Shown here one piece after another: positions 31,261-42,602 of a stretch of DNA of 64,000 bases. Source of the DNA: Notolepis coatsorum (Eukaryota > Chordata > Actinopteri > Aulopiformes > Paralepididae); contig OZ020585.1 of NCBI GenBank assembly GCA_963971535.1, positions 22,566,005 to 22,630,004 on the forward strand. The letters are read 5' to 3'. A program made the position numbers and the translations under genes. Each line of letters opens with the position of its first letter. Position 1 is the first letter of the stretch. The notes under the pieces are model-generated. The model ran no database searches. It had not been told where the DNA came from and saw only the letters and a list, made by a program, of their open reading frames with translations.

Positions 31261-32640
31261 CTCCACCAGACACCATTTCTGTAATAGAAAAAACACCAAT
31301 TCGAACACAGTTCTAATCGTTGCCAATTCCATACCGTGGCGGTACAAGCCTTAACAGCCCACCAGCCACTCGCCAGGCCGACCATGGTGTCGGCCGGGCG
31401 GGGCATTGTTTCAATATATCAAAAACAAAGGACTGACGTTAACATGGAGCACCAGCGGTGATTGCAAACAGCACCCTCCACTGTGGTGTGGACCATGAAA
31501 AGGTTAAATGAATAAAAGAGCTAAACCACAAAAACTGTAGAATGAGCAAACCCATACACACAAAGTTTAAGGGGAGACGGACCAGACCCGTCTTCATTCA
31601 AAATATTCACAACAGAACACCAGCCCTAGTTTAGCCCATTTACCAAAAAAGGTAAACAAAGCCCCCCCCCCGCACTACTCCCCCAGTATACCGATTGACC
31701 GTCAGTATGAATGGTTTGAGAGGAGAGAAAGCTGTAGCAAGACAGCCTTCTCATAGCAGAGTGACAAAATGAAACAATAGCCCCCACACAGGGCCGCCCC
31801 AGGAGATGGGGGCCCTCGCGTCTAAAAACGCACAGGGCCTCACATTTCTCCCAAGCGGCCCTGCCCTTATACTACTGCAGCCTAACGCCAGGCAATGTGG
31901 AACCCAAGACAACAATTGCCTGTGCACAGACACGCAACATGTTTACCATGTCGGCTGGACCCATAGCCCCACTACCCGACGCCAACCCAGATGGGAACAC
32001 CGTTCAACAAACCCCGCCGGAACACAAGGTAATACCTGGCTAGAACCTAGCCACGACCTACCCCGTTGTCAACCCATTTACCCGAAAAAGGTAAATAGAA
32101 CTCAAAACCCCACAACAGCTACCGACTGACCTTCATTGATGAACCGGGCAAGAGGCGGGAGAGTGACAACATCTCACGGCGGAGACATTAAAACAGCATA
32201 GCAATTAGCAGTAGTGATAGCATGCGGCAGTAGCGATAGCATGTTAGCATAGCTTTAGATGTTTTAGCAGCACGCCCAAGACAGCTTGGAAACCGTTCCC
32301 TGCAGAGAACGTTCACCAAACCATCTTGCCCCTGGCGCCAACACACAACAAGGTTGTGTCAACAACACAAACCAGCATTACCAACACTAATACCCATGCC
32401 TGAAGACACAGGGCCTACCTGAGTACAAGCTGGCCCGACAGCCAGCCTTGTACAGCTGAACCTCGATGTGCAGTCATCAAACGAGGAACATCACAGGCCC
32501 GTCGTGTCGCCGAAAACATGCGTCGAAGATGCCAGGGGACACCAACCTCCGGTAAGCTTCCAACATTATTAATCTTCCTTAATCTTTTCATTCCGCTAGC
32601 TCGCATGGTGCATAGCATCCAGTGCGCTGGGACGAAAATA

Positions 32641-32818
32641 GAGGAAGGGTGTGTCATGACCAGAGTCATGATTATATGGGTGGTACCACCATAAGGGGCG
32701 GGGCCCCATACAGGTGGGGTGCATGTGTTTTTGTTCGTGGGAGATACATTAGGTATCACAGGCGATATAGAGTATCTCGTAAGGCTCAGAGCGGGAGCGA
32801 TGCCATACGAAATATAAC
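32641..32818 (-). repeat. DIRS copy 2 left ITR and tip
   Basis: 32641-32798 is the ITR. 32799-32818 is the 20-base tip GATGCCATACGAAATATAAC, ending at the AAC target triplet. Confidence 0.9.
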
Positions 32819-33541
32819 TGTCAACGCGAAGGCAAGTGGACGGAAGATGGAGCTGGTGTTCGTCTCATCGCTCGTCGTCATGGAGCAGCGCGTGGGACGG
32901 ACCACGGTGTGAAGTGGATCTAACAAAGGGCACATTGTAAATGTACTAAAAGTATTGTGTGAGAGAAATGAGACACAACCACAAGGTGTCACCTTTGTCC
33001 CCACGCTGTCACATTCCAAATGGCCGCGCGCCAGTGTTGTTGGCTGCTTGTCATCCCTTGCTGTTGCTCCTAATTTTTTCGTTTGTCCTTGCTCTGTTTG
33101 TACCGTCGTATGTGTGTGTTGTACACGGCATTATTGTCTATGATCGGCAAACTCTACTGAACATTCAACCTTCTATATGCACCCCGGACGCCAACAGCGG
33201 GAATACTCACCGCTGCCTGTTCTCACGTCTTCCTGAGGGAGTATGGGCTCCGCGCTGCCCCTGTTACCGGAGGAGGCGATTCAGAAGGCGGGGTAAACGT
33301 GCAGGTAACTCAGTTAAACTGAGAAGCCTTGCCGGTTCCTGTTCTCCTTCTCCACCGAGCCATCTCCTCCAGCTCTACGAGCGCTCCTACTACATCCACA
33401 GACGTTCCCTGGAGCCGAGATACATCTCACTTCGCCCGATTACACTAAAACGTAAACCTGGATGGGCTGCCGACGGCGGGGATTCCCCCTAGGCCGCGTG
33501 CGAAACGCAGGGGGGTAGTCTCTGACAACCTCCGCCCGCTG

Positions 33542-34291
33542 GTGTGGATACCACCGTCATCGGATTATACCACCACTGCTGCCCCCGACCCAGTTGAAGT
33601 GAAAATGGCTCTGATCAACACGAATCACATCTCCAACAAAACCTTCGTCTTAAATGACTTTGCAACCAAAAACAGACTGCATTTTTTGATGGTGACTGAA
33701 ACATGGGCTACCCCTGGTGAGTTCACTCATCTCGTGGAAATGTGTCCCAGTGACTGTAACTTTTTTAGCACACCCAGATCATCAGGAAAAGGAGGTGGTC
33801 TAGCCTTGGTATATAAAAACTCCTTTAACTGCCGTGTTGTGAACTGTGCGCAATTTTCCAGCTTTGAAGTTCAGTTGACCATGGTTGACTTGGACAAACC
33901 TCTCCTAATCGCCCTCGTTTATCGGCCCCCTAGCAGCAAGGACTTTATCTCCCAATTTTCCGAGTTTCTGTCAAATACCATGTCCATCCATGACAGAATC
34001 CTGATTCTTGGTGACTTTAATATTCATGTGTGCTGCCCATCCAAGCCTATGGTGTCTGATATCATGGAATTGATCGACTCATTCGAACTCACTTTGCTTA
34101 CTACCACCGCCACCCACAAACTAGGCCATAAGCTTGACTTCGTTTTAACCCATGATTCCTCAGTGTCAAATATGAATATTGATGAAAATGCATGCTCCTC
34201 TGATCACTATGCTGTAATGTTCACTTCCTCTCTCTCTCTCCCCCCAGCCAAATCCCCCTCCCCTGGGTGTCCCTCCCGCAGCATTAATTAA
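33542..34291 (+). pseudogene. L2 apurinic-like endonuclease domain
   Basis: A 249-residue frame with the conserved blocks of non-LTR endonucleases: TETW at 52-55 (catalytic Glu), GGLALVYK at 85-92, VYRPP at 126-130, ILGDFNIH at 155-162, LDFVL at 199-203 and SDHYAV at 220-225. In an active LINE it nicks genomic DNA to prime reverse transcription. It is readable without a stop up to SRSIN, but is cut off from the reverse transcriptase by frame changes at 34290-34830. The real reading frame probably starts upstream, near 33130, interrupted by a stop before 33500. Confidence 0.8.
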
Positions 34292-34829
34292 CCCCTTAAC
34301 AACCAGTACGTTTTCCTCCGCCTTCCTAGCTGCCCCTAACATCTGTACTATTGAAGCCTCTCCCTCCCACCTTAACATAGCCTCTCCCTCCCACCTTAAC
34401 ATAGATGAACTCACATCCCTGTTTAATTCCACCTGCCTCTCCATTCTGGACTCAGTAGCCCCCCTTAGACTAAAAAAACAAACAAAGTCTAAAGGCCAGC
34501 CGTGGCTAAATGACACCACCAGAGCCCAGAGGAGAGAGTACAGGAGAGCAGAGCGTAAGTGGAAAAATGATAGACTCCATGTCTCTCTCTCGTATCAGAT
34601 ATCAGTTAGCAGTTAAAGTAGCGAGAGCCGCATACTTCTCAGTCCTCATCCGTAACTCTAAAAACCCCAGGACCCTCTTTGCCACCATTAACTCTTTCAT
34701 CAGCCCCCCCCCCCCCCTCTAGAACTAGCCTGGATGTGTCTCCAACCAAATGTGAGGAATTCTTAAAATTCTTCATAAACAAAGTTGAGGTAATCAGAAA
34801 CAACATCACACCACCTACACGTAGCTTAG

Positions 34830-35964
34830 ATGTCTCGCCGCCCTGTTCATCCACCCTGGCCTGTTTTCAACCCATCACCCTCTCTACTCTCAGATACAGC
34901 CATGAAACCAACCACCTCCCCCCTTGACATAGTTCCCTCTGTTCTTCTCAAAGAAGTATTTCCCACAACTGGCCCCAGCATCCTCTCTATCATAAACACC
35001 TCCCTAGTCACTGGTACCATTCCAACCTGCTTCAAACATGCAGTGGTCCAGCCCCTTCTGAAAAAACCCAACCTAGACTCCACCCAGCTCAATAATTACA
35101 GGCCAATCTCCAAGCTCCCATTCCTATCAAAGGTCCTTGAAAAGGCTATTCTCTCTCAGCTGTCTCCCTACCTGCACTTGAATAACATCCTGGACACATT
35201 TCAGTCAGGTTTCAGAGCCAACCACAGCACAGAATCTGCCCTGCTTAAGGTCACCAATGACCTGCTCCTCACTACCGACAACCGGGACTGTGCTGTCCTT
35301 ATGCTCTTAGACCTCAGTGCAGCTTTCGATACAATAGACCATGCTATTCTCATTGACCGTCTTTTTCCAGCTCCGGTCCATAGCCAAGATCAAGGCCATT
35401 CTCTCCCCCTCAGACCTGGAAAGAGTAATTCACGCCTTCATATCCTCACGCTTAGACTACTGTAGCTCCCTGTACCTGGGGCTAAATAAATCCACCATAG
35501 CCCGTCTACAACTCCCCAAAAACGCTGCCGCTAGACTGCTCACAGGTACCCGGAAGAGAGCTCACATCACCCCTGTACTTGCCTCCCTCCACTGGCTCCC
35601 GGTGCGCTTTAGAATAGACTTCAAGGTCCTTTTATTGGTTTACAAAGTCCTAAATGGTAAGGCCCCTGCTTACCTAGCAGACCTCCTCACCCCCTATACC
35701 AACGCCAGGGCCCTCAGATCGGCTGATAAGGGTCTCCTAACCACCCGTAGGTCTAACTTCAAGTCTAGGGGGGGACGTGCTTTTGCGGTCGCAGCCCCTG
35801 ACCTCTGGAACAGCATCCCCATGTCCATTAAATCTGCCCCCTCCATCGAGTCTTTTAAATCAAAACTCAAAACCCACCTATATCGCCTGGCCTTCCCTGA
35901 CTCACTTTGGCTCTTGCCGTACTTGTTGACGTGTTGTTCTGTTTTTCCTTTGTCTATCCGTTGA
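34830..35964 (+). pseudogene. L2 reverse transcriptase with catalytic core deleted
   Basis: 34925-35360 encodes the fingers and first palm block: PLLKKPNLD, NNYRPISKLPFLSKVLEK, FQSGFRANHSTESALL, VLMLLDLSAAFDTIDHAILIDRL. At about 35362 the sequence jumps to QLRSIAKIKAILSPSDLERVIHAFISSRLDYC and on through LTGTRKRAHITPVLASLHWLPV to FKSKLKTHLYRLAFPD. The GVPQGS and YADD blocks and about 150 residues are missing, and the jump also changes frame. Compare 41832-42602, where that part is kept. It cannot be functional. Confidence 0.85.
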
Positions 35965-36115
35965 TTTTTTTTTTTTTTTTAGTTTATTTTATACTTTTCT
36001 TTGTACTTAGCTTAGCTATGTGAAGCACTTTGGTTGACAAGCGTCATGTTTAAACGTGCTATATAAATTAATTTGATTGATTTGATACATGTAGATTAAA
36101 AAAGGGATTTTGGCC

Positions 36116-36400
36116 TACATTAGTAAAGTCAACTAGCCTGGTTAAATAAGTCAACCAGCCTGGTTAAATAAGTCAACTAGCCTGGTTAAATAAGTCAACC
36201 AGCCTGGTTAAATAAGTCAACCAGCCTGGTTAAATAAGTCAACTAGCCTGGTTAAATAAGTCAACTAGCCTGGTTGAATAAGTCAACTAGCCTGGTTAAA
36301 TAAGTCAACTAGCCTGGTTGAATAAGTCAACTAGCCTGGTTAAATAAGTCAACTAGCCTGGTTAAATAAGTCTACTAGTCTGGTTAAACAAGTATACATT
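36116..36400 (+). repeat. 22-bp minisatellite, about 12 copies
   Basis: Units of GCCTGGTTAAATAAGTCAAC plus TA or CA are in tandem with few substitutions (TTGAATAAG variants). It lies between the L2 tail and the BEL/Pao remnant. Confidence 0.95.
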
Positions 36401-36611
36401 TATAAATAAGCAATTAATTAAGTAATCACACATCAAGCAATAATAGTAAGGCTTACAGATTTATTATCTTCACATATTCACTTAACATTTACAGGCTACA
36501 TGTCACGTAAAAGAAGATTCCCAAGAGCAGCCTGAAAAGTGTAAAGACGGCGACACTGCTGAAAGGAATAAAAGTGAAAGAACCATAACTCTGACAGAGA
36601 AGGGCAGAGAA

Positions 36612-37483
36612 ATGCAAGAGGAGAAAATTATAGGACTCCAACGAAGGTTCCAATTCGTATATGAGAGATGGAGAAGTAATGTGAGAATCACCAAGAAGAC
36701 ACTATCACAAACTGAGACAGTAACTGAGGAACTCGAAACAGTCATTACTGAAAACCGTGGTCTCTCCGCTGATGTCCAGCGTGCATATGAAGAATTACGA
36801 CAAGTTGAAACGCCAGATCAGGAAACGCGTCGGAGAGTCGATCTGTCCAACTGGATGGACTTACATCTGAAGGAGAAGATGACTGGCCTGAAGCCGGTTC
36901 TCTATACGTACGTATAGTACGTACAAATGGGTCCACAGTAAGACGTCAAGAAGCTGCTGCCGATGCTACTGCAGGCCAAGCTGTTCTCAAGCTAACAAAG
37001 GAGCAAGACCAAGAACAACGAGAAATAGAAATACAGCGGCTGGAAGAGGAAGCTAAAAAACAGATAGCCAAACATGAAGCAGCAGCTGTTAAGCGTCGAT
37101 TGGAGAGAGAGAGAGATGAGTTGAAAAGAAAAATGGAGAGAGAAACAGATGAGTTGAAAAGAAGAATGCAGCAAGAGGAAGAGGAAGCTAAAATCAAAGC
37201 TCAAATGATATCGCAGCATACAGCCCTCCAAAGAACTCGTACATCAGAGCTTGTCAGGGTCCTGGCAGATGCAGTGAGTTCAAACAGAATCCCCATTAGT
37301 CATCATATAGAGGTAAAACAAGTGACACCGGATGTTGAGTCTTCGATCAACCTTCGAACAGAAGTACACTATGTAAATCGGCTCAAAGTGAAAGAAGTGA
37401 CCCCTACAGAAATCATAAGGTCCTCGAGTCCGACTTCTCAGAAAGGTCCAAGGAAGATAATCCCATCTCACAAGATGACCTGA
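36612..37483 (+). pseudogene. BEL/Pao gag-like coiled-coil region
   Basis: The frame at 36612-36917 (QRRFQFVYERWRSNVRITKKTL) and the frame at 37100-37483 (MERERDELKRKMERETDELK) are strongly helical and charged, typical of the N-terminal part of Pao-type gag. A short gap with a frame change separates them near 36917. The Arg/Glu repeats suggest a coiled coil over about 37020-37200. Not translatable as one product. Confidence 0.5.
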
Positions 37484-37499
37484 AGTTCCTGTCGAAGCT

Positions 37500-38270
37500 G
37501 AAAAATATCACACAGAAGGAAAACGGTCACTATGAGATGCCCCTGCCGTTCAAAGGAGAACGACCAGAGCTACCTACCAACAAGATCAGCGCGATCCACC
37601 GCTTGAAAGGTCTCGAAAGAAGACTGAACAAAGAAAGCAAGCTACAAAAGCTAAGTCCCTTCCTGGACGAGGACGGGATCCTCAGGGCGGGAGGACGTCT
37701 AGGTCAAGCAGCGCTACACCCCCACATAAAACATCCGGCAATACTTCCACAGAAAAGCCACACCTCATCCCTACTCATCAAACACCACCATGAAAAGATC
37801 CAACACCAATGGTGTGGAAAGACAACAAACGCACTCAGAGCTAATGGATGGTGGATCATGGGATGCAGCAGCGCTGTCTCATCGCACCTCTTTAGATGTG
37901 TCAAGTTCCGAATGTACAAAAGAACGCACCAACGAAAATACAAGTATCGAAGAAAGAATAGAAGCTGAGCTTGCTATCATCAAGCTTGCTCAAGAAGAGG
38001 CCTTCCCAGCTGAGATAAAAGGACTCAAGCAAAAGCATGAACTTGCCAAGACCAAAGAAAGTAAGGACTCAAGCAAAAGCATGAACTTGCCAAGACCAAA
38101 GAAAGTAAGCTATAAAAGCTAAATCCCTTCCTGGACGAAGACGGGATCCTCAGGGTGGGAGGACGTCTAGGTCAAGAAACCACGCAACGAATGGCGACTA
38201 GCAAGAGTCACTGAAGTCTACCCAGGACAAGATGGTAGGGTCAGAAAGTTGAAGCTTCTAGTAAGCCACA
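37500..38270 (+). pseudogene. BEL/Pao pol scraps: reverse transcriptase and integrase
   Basis: 37520-37640 reads NGHYEMPLPFKGERPELPTN, then AIHRLKGLERRLNKE, a Pao-type reverse-transcriptase segment. It is fused directly to KLSPFLDEDGILRAGGRLGQ and KHPAILPQKSH, TSLLI-like HHHEKIQH and GWWIMGCS, the integrase N-terminal and core entry. At 38115 the words LNPFLDEDGILRVGGRLGQ recur (partial duplication), followed at 38185 by PRNEWRLARVTEVYPGQDGRV, the integrase C-terminal motif. Several deletions and frame breaks. Confidence 0.7.
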
Positions 38271-38619
38271 CCACATACAATAGCAAAGGGAAAGCTACAA
38301 CCAATACAGTGTATTTAGTATTTAGAGAGACCAATACACAAGATAGTTACATTGTTAGAAGCAGATTAGAGCATTAGTGAGTTATTCAGCAAAAGCTATT
38401 TGGCACTTACCCATTTCCTGCTTACCTTTACCCCTGAAATAGGAGTCTTTATTTAGTTTTACATTTGAAAGAGATACTTACCTGGTACCTGTGAGTTTAC
38501 CTGTTGTAAAAACCCTTACCTGTAAACTTACATTGTTCATTGAATCCAATTGATCTTAGAGACATATCCTTTGAAGTACTTGCAATAATAAATTCCACAT
38601 TATATTAGTATGTGTAATT

Positions 38620-38720
38620 GGTGGGAGTGTAAATGCAGCTATGGTTACATACAGTTGGTTGGTATGGTTAATATAGTTATATTCGCTTACAATTTAATGT
38701 TTATTTTTGCATATTAATAA
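38620..38720 (+). repeat. Dispersed repeat shared with 26030-26115
   Basis: TGTAAATGCAGCTATGGTTA through ATTTTTGCATATTAA, same orientation as at 26035. Confidence 0.75.
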
Positions 38721-38874
38721 TAATACATATGATTGTATTTCATTGTATTTCATATGGGTTTATATAGATAATATGAGTGGCGCATGATTTCTTTTTGCTT
38801 GTCTGGTTGTTTGGTTTCGCGAGACTTGGTCCCACTTGATGTCTGGGTGACGTGTTTCCGCCTGCTCGCTTGGA

Positions 38875-39195
38875 GTCCCGACATGACTTGATGGATGGCT
38901 GTATTGACTTTGCGGTCAATTCTAGCAAGTAAAGATAGTTGTCTAACAAGACAAAGACGAAAGACACAACACCAGAACTTATCGATGTTCTCTTATACTG
39001 GCACGCAGCCAATAAGGTATTTATTTCTATGGATGATGATTTTCATTATATGTTGATGGTTGATGTTTAGCTACGTTTTTTGATGTGCTTTCAATTGCTA
39101 ATTGTATCATTTGTATGTATTGTGTACAGATTTTACGGTTTGGATGGAGATTGGACAAGCTTCATTAAAATCAGTTCAAGAAATCTACTTGTGGT
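38875..39195 (+). repeat. Repeat family G, copy 2
   Basis: Near-identical to 26980-27290, with small insertions (CAAAGACGAAAGACAC, GATGGTTGATG). Confidence 0.8.
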
Positions 39196-40830
39196 AACCC
39201 TTTATTCGCCAATGATGTGTTACCACTTCATTCTCCGCCATGCGTAATCTGCCAATGACGCCGTAAGGCGTCTTTGAGATCAATATTTCAAAAATCTGTC
39301 ATGTCAATCATATTTCACCCACGGAGACTTGAGATCTCCTGTTGATCTCCTCTCAACTCTCCAACGGTTCAAGAGCGCCATCTGGTGGCCGATCGGCGGA
39401 TCGCCCAAACAGGAAATGAGCGGCAGGAAGTGGTGCTCATCCATATTCGGTCCGGCCACTCGCTATCGCTTGCAGGACTCGAGCTCGACACACTGGATAG
39501 CAATCCTGTAACTGAGGGGTTACAAAACCCTGACTGTATTAAAGATTGTGATAGATTAAACCACTGCTAGTTATGTACTTTAATTACTGGCCAAACAGTA
39601 CATCAAATATAGATGGTGAACACCCACAAGAACACGGCATTGACACAGAAATACTATTGGAGGGTAATTTATTATTATTAGGCAACGTCAGGTTACAGAA
39701 TGAGAATTAGGGTCGCGCTTGTATGGCGAAGAATATACGTAAAGTCAGTCAAGAGCATAAGTCACTAAGAATAGCAGGAATCCTATGATGGGTCTAAGCT
39801 GACGCCACCTGTTGTATAGTAGCAACTATATAGGGCAACACCGGTACCAACTGGAGACAATGGGTTCCCTCCGGGTTGTAAGGCCCGGAGGGTAGAGGAA
39901 TGTTCGGGTACTCCGTCTGAGTCAACGGGGAATAAAGAGACTCCAGGTACAGGAGTCGGTGCTTGTACTCCCTTGATCAGCAGACAAAAGCAATAGTTGT
40001 AATCCAAGATGCTCGACAGCATTGACGACAGCTAGCCAGCCCCGTCCACGAGGCAGGCCCGAGTAGTAATCCTCACGAGGTTAAATCCCAAACGATAGTG
40101 GAAATCAACGGTGCTCTTCTCCGGTAGTCATGTCCCAAATCAATATAATCCAACCAGGAATGGTTCTGCAATCGCCGGCGCCGATTCTCCTGTGTACATG
40201 TCCAACGGTTCTCGCCTAGGACTCCTCGGGTGTGGGCGACGTATTTAGGCCACACAGCCTGGATAAGTGCACTAGCTAAAGACACGACGAACCGATGGGT
40301 AATGCTACACACGGAAGAACTGTGGCCGCACGATATACAATAAATGATCGACTATTGACTTCACATTAGATTAAGTCGAACTCAACGTTACTTCATTAAA
40401 CTCTGACACTTTATCATTCTATTCGCACACGGTTCTCAATGCTCTATTTAGACGCAAGGTTGCTCACTTCACTGCACGTTGACTCGTGGTGAAGGTGGGT
40501 AAGGTTTAGGTAAGAGTACTGCTGTTTACACCTGCGCCGTATTTATACTTAAGTGAATATCTAGTCCCAACCTCAGTCCTTGTCTCGTATTACTACGCAG
40601 ACTCTGGGCATGTTCTGACATGCCTGCAGTTGTCTTTGAACTTGCCGTTGGTGGCTTGCGCGTTGGCGCCTGGGGGCGCTGTCCAATAGGAGAGCGAATA
40701 TTACTCTGGTCTGTACGCAGGTAAAGGGATATTCCGTGTATATATATAAATAATATACAAAGTATATCAAACGATACATATATATATTCAGTTTAATCTG
40801 GCCCTTCACAACAGATCCGTTGCCAATAAC
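39196..40830 (-). other. Unassigned segment, possibly containing an LTR
   Basis: No coding family is recognised. On the minus strand, about 40825 starts TGTTGTGAAGGGCCAG, has an alternating TATATA stretch (40740-40790) and pyrimidine-rich sequence, and could be an LTR-like unit. Its other end was not identified. 39200-39560 has CCAATGACGCC-type short repeats only. Confidence 0.3.
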
Positions 40831-41259
40831 TCGATAAACAACATGATTTGGACGTATATATTATTATACAACCTGGAAATGGATCGCATATATCAACATC
40901 CCATAATCGCAAACGTTCTGCTCCACGCTGACCACCCAACGGTCAGAGTCAAGTCAAGTCAAGTAATTTATTTATATAGCACGTTTAAAAGCACAAGAGC
41001 CAACCAAAGTGCTGTACAATCAAAGCTTAAAATCAATGTCCTAATATAAAATACACAAATACAAAAAGCCGAGCCTGGTTGGAGGATCTTAGTGACCTGG
41101 GTGCTGCGTAGGGGGTGATGAGCTCGGTGATGTATAGGGGTGCTGCACCCGATAGTGCCTTAAAGGTGAGGAGGAGGATTTTGAAGTCTATTCTAAGTGG
41201 GACTGGGAGCCAGTGTAGTAGGGAGGCTAGGACTGGTGTGATGTGCTCTCTCTTTCTGG

Positions 41260-41834
41260 TAGGGCTGGGCGATATAACGATAAATATCGCGATATATTTG
41301 AATAATCGATATCGAATATCGAAAAAAATATCGTTTTTTTTTTATTTATTTTTTTACCTGCAACAGGGCAGTTTTAAAACCAGAGACAGTGGACAGACTT
41401 GTCTTTCTTGCCTGCAACTTAAAGTAATGGCTTTGCTTGTCCAAATGACAATACTGACCAAATTGAGATTTATTTTTCTCTTGTCCATTTATTTTGTTTG
41501 CTTTCTAATTTAAAATACAGTTTGAAACCGTCTGTACACAGTAGGCTATGTGTGCTAGCAGAGCTAGACTCCAGTCACGAGTCACGGTGGTTTGTCCACC
41601 AAAAAAAGCGCCAAAAGATCGAAAATAAACTAACGGAGCCAGAACTGTTCAACTCCCCTGGAGCCACAGCCAGCAGAGAAGCCGGTTTACTTTCGCTTTT
41701 AAACCAGCTGCAGCCTGAGAACTGGAGTGTGAGGGGATGTAACACTAAAGATTTTTTTTTTTTTTTTTACTTGATAATGATAACATTATCATATCGTTAT
41801 CGCGATATGATTTTTTGCCATATCGCCCAGCCTA
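41260..41834. mobile_element. hAT-like MITE (TAGGGCTGGGCGATAT ends)
   Basis: TAGGGCTGGGCGATAT at 41260 and its inverted partner ATATCGCCCAGCCTA ending at 41834. Subterminal palindromic ATATCGCGATAT words lie on both sides. Inserted in the L2 reverse-transcriptase codons between FLTGT and RKREH. An exact 8-bp duplication is not visible. The interior carries no recognised transposase. Confidence 0.7.
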
Positions 41835-42602
41835 CGTGCCGGTAAGGAACCTAGCTGCAGAGTGCTGGACCATTTTGAGGCGGGACATGGCTGCCTGACT
41901 GATGCCGGTGTAGAGGGCATTGCAGTAGTCAAGGCGTGATGTGATGAATGTATTGACTACCGTTTCCAGGTCGACGGGTGAAAGGATTGGTTTTATTTTA
42001 CTGATGTTGCGGAGTTGGAAGAAGCATGACTTGACTACGGCATTTACCTGCCGGTCGAATTTGAGCTCTGGGTCAAAGATTACACCCAGGCTCTTGACGT
42101 GGGGTTTGAGGTGGGTGGAGAGTTGTCCTAGGCTGTTGGAGAGTGTTTTGGTGGAAGAGGGGGGGCCAAACAAAATGATCTCTGTTTTATTTTCATTTAG
42201 CTGTAAGAAGTTGAGGGCCATCCAGCTTTTTATGTCCCTAAGACAGTTTTTAAGAGAGTCTAGGTTAGCTGTGTCAGAGGGGTTGAGGGGAAGGTAGATT
42301 TGGGAGTCATCAGCATAAAAGTGATATGAAATGTTGTGTTTCTGGATGATATCGGCCAGAGGGAGCATGTAGATGGAGAAGAGTATGGGGGCCAGGATGG
42401 AACCTTGGGGGACCCCATACGGTAGACTAGCTGTGGGGGAGGAGTGTCCACCCAAACTGACCGAAAAGGAGCGGCCGCTCAAGTAGGATGCAAACCAGTT
42501 TAGGGCAGACCCCCCAATACCTAGCCTGTGTTCGAGACGATCGACCAGGGTGGAGTGGTTGACCGTGTCGAACGCGGCAGAGAGGTCCAGGAGGAGGAGC
42601 AT
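41832..42602 (-). pseudogene. L2 reverse transcriptase palm, copy 2
   Basis: A 256-residue open stretch with LDLSAAFDTVNH (5-16), YGVPQGSILAPILFSIYM (62-79), YADD at 96-99, WMALNFLQLNENKTEIILF, and LGVIFDPELKF. This is a well-preserved L2 palm and thumb that copies LINE RNA at the nick. It is cut at FLTGT by the MITE, and upstream sequence near 42640-42840 has lost frame, so the copy is dead. It is in a different subfamily from copy 1. Confidence 0.85.

Larger units (their letters stand above)
27345..32818 (-). mobile_element. DIRS retrotransposon, copy 2
   Basis: A 5474-bp copy of the same element as 12417-17580, in inverted orientation. It has left ITR 32641-32798 with tip to 32818, right ITR 27390-27547 with tip from 27345, and ICR at 27599-27698. 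AAC (GTT on its own strand) is present at each outer end and the flanks differ from those of copy 1, so it is an independent insertion. It keeps about 225 bp (28663-28888) and about 85-90 bp (near 31272-31360) that copy 1 lacks. It shares copy 1's reverse-transcriptase stop and recombinase frameshift. Confidence 0.9.
32950..36088 (+). mobile_element. L2-type LINE, copy 1 (internally deleted)
   Basis: 5' part: a basic frame 33130-33492 (RRRRFRRRGKRAG) runs into the endonuclease (33542-34291), then a broken linker, an N-terminal reverse-transcriptase part and a C-terminal part. The 3' end, GTGCTATATAAATTAATTTG followed by ATTGATTTGA, is typical of fish L2 elements. An exact 24-bp duplication (GCCTCTCCCTCCCACCTTAA) lies at 34354-34401. 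The reverse-transcriptase core between 35360 and 35370 has been deleted. The 5' boundary is uncertain. Confidence 0.8.
36490..38395 (+). mobile_element. BEL/Pao retrotransposon remnant
   Basis: Order: gag-like coiled region (36612-37483), a short reverse-transcriptase piece, integrase zinc/core piece (37620-37900), partial duplication and integrase C-terminal piece (38150-38270). Large internal parts (protease, most of reverse transcriptase and RNase H) are gone. No matching LTR pair was identified. The downstream 38280-38620 may include LTR sequence (AATAAATTCC near 38588). Confidence 0.65.

Noticed and set aside
12417..32818. A single large segmental inverted duplication
   Set aside because: Homology stops exactly at the GTT on each side; flanking sequences are unrelated.
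34166..34519. Minus-strand 117-residue frame
   Set aside because: Antisense shadow of the L2 LINE; contains the 24-bp duplicated word as a repeated peptide.
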